A stretch of DNA of 64,000 bases from Ruminococcaceae bacterium UBA7075 (GTDB taxonomy: Bacteria; Bacillota; Clostridia; Oscillospirales; Acutalibacteraceae): NCBI GenBank assembly GCA_002493635.1, contig DKZL01000071.1:13771-77770 (forward strand). Direction: 5' to 3'. This document shows, piece by piece, positions 61,701 to 64,000 of the stretch. The notes beneath the pieces were generated by a model. The model made no database searches. It was not told the DNA's origin and was given only the letters and a program-made list of their open reading frames with translations. Both the position numbers and the translations under genes were made by a program. Positions within the stretch are counted from its first letter, which is position 1, and each line of letters starts with the position of its first letter.

Positions 61701-62078
61701 GAGCTCGATCCTACGATATTACAAGGTTATTTTAATAATTTTGGGCTTGATGTTGATAAAGCATTATCAGTTGCTCAGAACCAAGAGTTGGGTGATAAAT
61801 CTAAGACTACCTATATGGATACTTCCGGTTGTGAACATAGGCTTTCAAAGTATGTTCTTAATAATGAGGATCTTACAAATAAGAATAGAATTGATAAAGT
61901 CCTTGTTTATACTAATAATGAGGCAAATCAGAAGTACATCTTTGCTGCTTACGCATATGTGATTGTTAGAGATGCAGTTGGAACGATTGTTCAGTGTGAT
62001 ATTTCTAATGCAAACGAAGTTCAGTTCTACAACCTTTGCTATACAGCTAATATTCCAGCACAAACTTCTGCTAATTAA
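55755..62078 (+). CDS. Giant secreted multi-domain surface or extracellular protein
   Basis: About 2,107 residues. The ATG at 55755, 9 bases after GGAGG, gives a signal peptide (KRTLSVILAIMMALSTMFVG). Residues about 40-420 include aromatic-rich beta-modules (ATGIFAYFYNSNNNDNLWSA) that look like starch-binding CBM26-type folds. Ig-like domains are at about 433-520 and 826-920 (SLSASSTSVKTGVDVTLTPS; FTATAAGTYTVTATVTYNAK). InlB-type repeats are at about 525-604 and 1500-1570. The rest is unassigned. No LPxTG or membrane anchor is seen at the end (IPAQTSAN). Predicted to bind carbohydrate; the function is unknown. Confidence 0.85.
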   Translation: MKRKFKRVSKRTLSVILAIMMALSTMFVGIVSVDAANNGDNLYVYCGFEDQFTGVSSKPMTYSSNLYTTVIDFTGVAGWTWYLLSISTSDSDRKVCWNDQPTIISNTDKIQNFQSGSRGEYTNLVKFETNGNASAGTSDLVKVTYDITAKTITFDPGDSEPPTDDPTTYYLGGRFKMKTAAGAPIDTYTGTQYEWTTTESKNIQFNKTADGVYELNTYSTVSELSALSQGNQPPFFIVHDGKNMFGGSSAYHTFQDNTSENKASLKSINNTDDESTLLRFYGTDESGNVIIHLDTNSGNKIWCTIDGGSDLTPGAITLTSDGSTILYFNMSAVSWWPATGIFAYFYNSNNNDNLWSAKAEQYSGNTYYVKIPSGTWDHVILTRNSVTLGPDWLNKVNQTGDIALDTDSNYISKFEENKTDATWGTVKPTSSASLSASSTSVKTGVDVTLTPSLTSNTTYNAIKSTSYSVSPSSGASVSDNKFTATAAGTYTVTATVTYNAKGYSGLTSTATASTTITVESATPQKYTVTYGSNNGTYGTVSATVGSDASVDAGTEVTFTATPKSNYKVEAWYSDTSWNNKISGTDGKTEYKATINANTTVYVKFVQNSASTQEYGVEGNANGLPGWNKAFSATQKFDSNNEIKLTGVLANQQFRLIGKDEKRYGWDANYEVKSNVSNLQIKQDVNYVFQFNNAGNYTIKLEQNSIPPFISITQGEDSEYSLWDNVTKTKLGDFSSGSTGSFTVKLTANQDYKLYVQDSSSGKYYNRDKAFNNNSVALYNYTSVDDLISYTPTATGDYTFTWTPFMCGYQKAGTLTVQEPTVAPQDVTPTFVSGGATDSVSAYVGKEKVLDVTATLQGVSNPQEYLTYSTVCDNGLEITLGNTANPKFTATAEGTYTVTTTVTNTANQQTATRTTTVNVTVAPAVVYQVAIKSGSPVDMHETSVAGVYISDSIISKDTCFRIKDTEGKYAQRGDIPAPGTTIDSTYDISSPNDRNAKVFADWLDSYSSSGANGDWKINCGDAYVVYDSNKGIIYLSTDPNNKQSFTIYAKPGTVRNNNDFHETTGSLGYGTTTVAGAGDVDETREIWYSTTRLYKDVAEDTAITITTTMTNQGDAGGYYVWAFCVNGKYVEAIKDADTNGNVIYRSPTYRLTSENAVNNKFEITPIYLNRTIEADGDYIHLYVDASTVTDTWGDTIAVYPYVGTGVTQEDRPFGHYPGQPMVLRGRFYEILVPRHKYVMTDGKLTKTNTYMSGLTVCNYAEETIHPEVIGYTTNYQTYDYSDFIQLSKDPNVKAVLFAIKRYTDNDNGLVASNQTIGSTISNDWNNLDVNRFEDFTDYYGRNTDIFGNILSEEDMDKSKKVHIISVGNQDTNSETGDYFTKGTWATKWFIYDNKGRLLSVGTPSEYINQNSPKYKALLENYRNDCQYLQTYISYDKEKTSGGVRSDGRWYYSKVGDLEFTSDVAIEYNSGNGEWIEDKNSGVKNEDGFVSTVTNGSVARLDGVREATYKSVDGTATISVDVKDGWTFAGWYIKSKNADDSYSYYEISKTNTTVNDFQMNNSYHIVARLEKIPEGSLVLRHTQYSGTNPPAHSGGSIVGQYFIMAVVKDRNNNVVGQPYDFTEDPISIAHLRSDYTIDITLKTVCYEPNTFYSWYQMAPDGNYFPIGPEDYDPKGQDGELTFEMNLKCSQLFNGQDLEVNVIRFYSDLVKVSGTCDITYKYYDRFAENGVGKMVSYVVNDVELSPKEIKEGYIPSDETIQRNAPYIDTIYLDTIWDLTDAGKVTKTKSYAEVTASQRDKMCKVYYHTGEYFNDGIVESKPVPFNAFLGENDANDPDKINFLLTAPDKNAEGKEFSYWNIYKAGENGQKTETLIATCYDRTFNFRIYDDYYLEVVYGEKIDEISAEISDPVMNREIFGSASSATDRLYVDLLVSYYSSRVPVFKDNNPDNTGYTVECGVIVDRNNTKTLSDADMNSIKEAAQNDTELDPTILQGYFNNFGLDVDKALSVAQNQELGDKSKTTYMDTSGCEHRLSKYVLNNEDLTNKNRIDKVLVYTNNEANQKYIFAAYAYVIVRDAVGTIVQCDISNANEVQFYNLCYTANIPAQTSAN

Positions 62079-62093
62079 TTTGGGGGTGTTCTT

Positions 62094-62216
62094 TTGAAGA
62101 AATTTTACAATGAACCGGAATTTGAAGTTGTAAAGATGTTGTTTTCAACTGCACTTCTTACTTCGAGCAATGTTCCTGAGGAAACTCTTGGCGAAGATGT
62201 TGATGGTGACGATTAA
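62094..62216 (+). CDS. 40-residue peptide with acidic tail
   Basis: TTG start at 62094 preceded by GGGGGTG; 15 bp after the giant gene. The product is MKKFYNEPEFEVVKMLFSTA followed by LLTSSNVPEETLGEDVDGDD. The N-terminus K-K-x-Y-x-x-P-x-x-E-V resembles small peptides widespread in gut Firmicutes, some near peptide-modifying enzymes. There is no signal peptide, and the core part is Leu/Thr/Ser-rich before a very acidic end. The downstream ATPase gene resembles HPr-kinase-like proteins of some peptide clusters. A RiPP precursor or a signal peptide are options; no maturase is visible. Confidence 0.65.
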   Translation: MKKFYNEPEFEVVKMLFSTALLTSSNVPEETLGEDVDGDD

Positions 62217-62224
62217 TTATTAAA

Positions 62225-62253
62225 ATATCGGCAGGGTTTTGCTCTGCCGATAT
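62225..62253 (+). terminator. Terminator after the 40-residue peptide gene
   Basis: ATATCGGCAG and CTGCCGATAT, loop of 9, followed by ATTTTAATT. Confidence 0.75.
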
Positions 62254-62275
62254 ATTTTAATTAAAGGTGATTTAT

Positions 62276-63157
62276 ATGAAATTTGTAAATAAACTTTTAA
62301 TGCTTACGCTGATAACAATTATTATTACAAGTGTTTCTATTGCTTCAGTTTTTGCCGAAACATTCTACTATATTGACGATTTTGAGTTTACTCGTTACAC
62401 TGATGGTGGATGGACAATTAGTGACTATAGAGGTGATGACACAGATTTAATCATTCCTGATACTCTGTTGGATGTGAAAGTTTCTGCAATTTATCCATCG
62501 GCTTTTATGAATAATCAGTCTATCACTTCTGTCTATTTTCCGGAGAGCATAAAAAGTATTGGTGCAATGGCTTTTAGAGGATGTACAGAACTGAGTCAAG
62601 TTCATTTTTCAAGTAATCTTACAATTATGGCTCTTGGATGTTTCCAAAATTGTCCCTCACTTAAGACAATTGACTTATCAGATACTTCAATTGACTCATT
62701 AGGACAGCAGGCATTTTATTCTTGCGAAAATCTCGAGGTAGTATATTTGCCTGAAACTTGCACTGAAATTTCCTCTTATGCTTTTTATAAGGATTATTCA
62801 CTTGAGCGTGTTTATATTCCTGCTTCTGTTACAGCGATTTCTGCAAACTCGTTCAATGATTGTCCAAACCTAACATTCTATTGCTATTCAAATTCTTATG
62901 CACACCAGTATGCGCAAGAAAATGGAATTCCTTATGTTTTGCTTGATGAGATAAATTACGAAATTGGTGATGCTGATATGGACGGAGATGTAACTATTTC
63001 TGATGTTACTACGATTCAGAAAAGTCTTGTTGATGTTTTAACTCTCACAGAAGAGGCAGAGTATCTTGCTGATGTTGACAAGAACGGAACAGTAAACATT
63101 GATGATGCTACTAATATTCAAAAGTACCTTGCAGAGATTATTAATTCTTTTGAATAA
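62276..63157 (+). CDS. Secreted leucine-rich-repeat (BspA-like) protein with C-terminal type I dockerin
   Basis: A 293-residue protein; ATG 62276 follows AAAGGTG. Signal peptide at about 1-30. Residues about 60-220 contain five or six LRR_5 units (IYPSAFMNNQSITSVYFPES; IGAMAFRGCTELSQVHF; QQAFYSCENLEVVYLPET). Residues about 233-290 are a type I dockerin with two Ca2+-binding repeats, DADMDGDVTISDVTTIQK and DVDKNGTVNIDDATNIQKYL. Dockerins bind cohesins, so the protein should attach to a cellulosome- or amylosome-like scaffold on another protein. No cohesin gene lies in the window. Confidence 0.9.
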   Translation: MKFVNKLLMLTLITIIITSVSIASVFAETFYYIDDFEFTRYTDGGWTISDYRGDDTDLIIPDTLLDVKVSAIYPSAFMNNQSITSVYFPESIKSIGAMAFRGCTELSQVHFSSNLTIMALGCFQNCPSLKTIDLSDTSIDSLGQQAFYSCENLEVVYLPETCTEISSYAFYKDYSLERVYIPASVTAISANSFNDCPNLTFYCYSNSYAHQYAQENGIPYVLLDEINYEIGDADMDGDVTISDVTTIQKSLVDVLTLTEEAEYLADVDKNGTVNIDDATNIQKYLAEIINSFE

Positions 63158-63185
63158 CATTGTTATGATAAATTAAGCATATTAA

Positions 63186-63220
63186 AACAGACTTGATTGA
63201 CATTGTCAGTCAGGTCTGTT
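63186..63220 (+). terminator. Terminator after the dockerin gene
   Basis: AACAGAC-T-TGA pairs with TCA-G-GTCTGTT, followed by ATTATTTTTG. Confidence 0.75.
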
Positions 63221-63263
63221 ATTATTTTTGTTAGATATTATATAATTTGTATGGAGATATAGT

Positions 63264-63971
63264 ATGCCGAAACATAAAATTGCAGACTTTGTTGTAGAAT
63301 ATAATCCCAAATATGACCATCTGAACAAGCTGTCCAAGCCTTTTATTTATTACGGAGATGAGCAGGCAGTCATTACTATTTCAAGGACGGATAAGTATAT
63401 TGAAAATCTGCTTGTCCGTATGGAAAAAGATACGACAATTGCTCAGGCTGAAGAATTTGCATACGCTACTGCTTTTAATAGGGCTATTATCCCTTTTGGC
63501 GCAATGCTGATACATTCGTCGGCGATTATTGTAAAAGGAAAATCATATCTTTTTTCGGCAAATTCAGGCATAGGCAAATCAACACATACAAGACTGTGGA
63601 AGCAACTCTACGGTGACGAAATTGTTTATATTAATGATGATAAGCCTGTTGTAAGAATTGAAAACGGCATCGCAACAGCCTATGGCACGCCGTTTGACGG
63701 CGGAAGCGGTATTGTCAACAATATCTCTGCACCGCTTGGCGGAATTATTTTTCTTGAGCGCGGGGAAGATAACTCAATTTCTCAAATTGAATCAACATCG
63801 CAAATTCTTCAGATGCTGTATTTTTCAACAGCACATTTTATTAACAGAAAAACTGCTGAGGCAATGCTTGATAATTTTGATAAGCTTATAAAAGCAACTG
63901 TTTTCTATAAGCTGACCTGTAATATGGAACCTGATGCAGCAAAAATTGCACACGATTTTTTAATAAAATAA
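63264..63971 (+). CDS. HPr-kinase-like P-loop ATPase
   Basis: A 235-residue protein with a Walker A motif (FSANSGIGKSTHTRLWKQLY) at residues about 95-115 and a following YINDDKPVVRIENG, which matches HPr kinase/PEPCK-like P-loop proteins (compare the D-D-x-P segment). The usual HPr kinase N-terminal domain and signature are absent. Such truncated HprK-like proteins occur in peptide (lasso peptide and other RiPP) and surface-protein clusters. ATG with GGAGAT ahead. It ends 29 bases before the window end; partners may lie beyond. Confidence 0.75.
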   Translation: MPKHKIADFVVEYNPKYDHLNKLSKPFIYYGDEQAVITISRTDKYIENLLVRMEKDTTIAQAEEFAYATAFNRAIIPFGAMLIHSSAIIVKGKSYLFSANSGIGKSTHTRLWKQLYGDEIVYINDDKPVVRIENGIATAYGTPFDGGSGIVNNISAPLGGIIFLERGEDNSISQIESTSQILQMLYFSTAHFINRKTAEAMLDNFDKLIKATVFYKLTCNMEPDAAKIAHDFLIK

Positions 63972-64000
63972 ATTATGGGGCTGTCGCAATAACAGCTCCA

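Noticed and set aside
61900..62078. Sortase anchor or dockerin at the end of the giant protein
   Set aside because: No LPxTG-type motif, terminal hydrophobic segment or calcium-binding dockerin repeat is present at its C-terminus.
1..64000. CRISPR arrays, rRNA genes and complete insertion sequences
   Set aside because: I saw no regularly spaced direct repeats, no rRNA-like sequence and no transposase gene with terminal inverted repeats.

Overview
The window looks like a chromosome segment of a low-GC, anaerobic, spore-forming Clostridia of the Ruminococcus/Oscillospiraceae type. The clues are a trimeric [FeFe]-hydrogenase operon, cotJ spore-coat genes, a SpoIID-like protein, a T-box-controlled thrS, the dnaG-rpoD pair, and a leucine-rich protein with a type I dockerin. 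The genus assignment is inference.

Layout. (1) 1-16.4 kb is an exopolysaccharide operon on the + strand: tyrosine kinase (cut by the window start), priming sugar transferase, rmlA-B-D-C for dTDP-rhamnose, several glycosyltransferases, a pyruvyl-transferase/FrhB-like pair, a polymerase (EpsG/Wzy type), a flippase (Wzx) and a UDP-sugar dehydrogenase. It ends in gene fragments. (2) About 17.0-21.95 kb is a decaying mobilizable element (mobC, relaxase with a nonsense codon, parB-like, tnpW-like, TnpX-like serine recombinase with a 2-base frameshift), next to tRNA-Leu(CAG). (3) 22.3-35.7 kb is mixed: a WYL regulator, hydABC, transporters, an AraC regulator, an ABC-F antibiotic-resistance-type gene with an attenuator-like leader, acetyltransferases and pseudogene scraps. 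(4) 35.9-44.9 kb is the most striking part. A spore-coat operon cotJA-cotJB-cotJC lies on the minus strand, and cotJC is split by an element of about 7.9 kb with its own intact large serine recombinase. Joining the two halves at a shared 4-bp core restores an in-frame manganese-catalase-type CotJC. The element ends, joined, form a dyad-symmetric attP-like sequence centred on that core. This is the architecture of developmentally excised elements such as skin in sigK. A mother-cell-type promoter precedes cotJA. (5) 45.1-55.1 kb is housekeeping: SpoIID-like protein, membrane protein, T-box-thrS, VanY-like pseudoenzyme, rpmE, YigZ family, dnaG, rpoD and a small metallopeptidase. (6) 55.2-64 kb holds a giant secreted protein, a 40-residue peptide, a leucine-rich/dockerin protein and an HPr-kinase-like ATPase.

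How they work together. Region 1 would make a rhamnose-containing, possibly pyruvylated surface polysaccharide by the Wzx/Wzy route. HydABC couples NADH and ferredoxin oxidation to H2 formation. The cotJC element carries a HipBA-like pair, a permease, a small gene that could encode a directionality factor, and the recombinase, so it could persist in vegetative cells and leave the chromosome when CotJC is needed. Excision and its timing are predictions; the split gene, core and frames are visible in the sequence.
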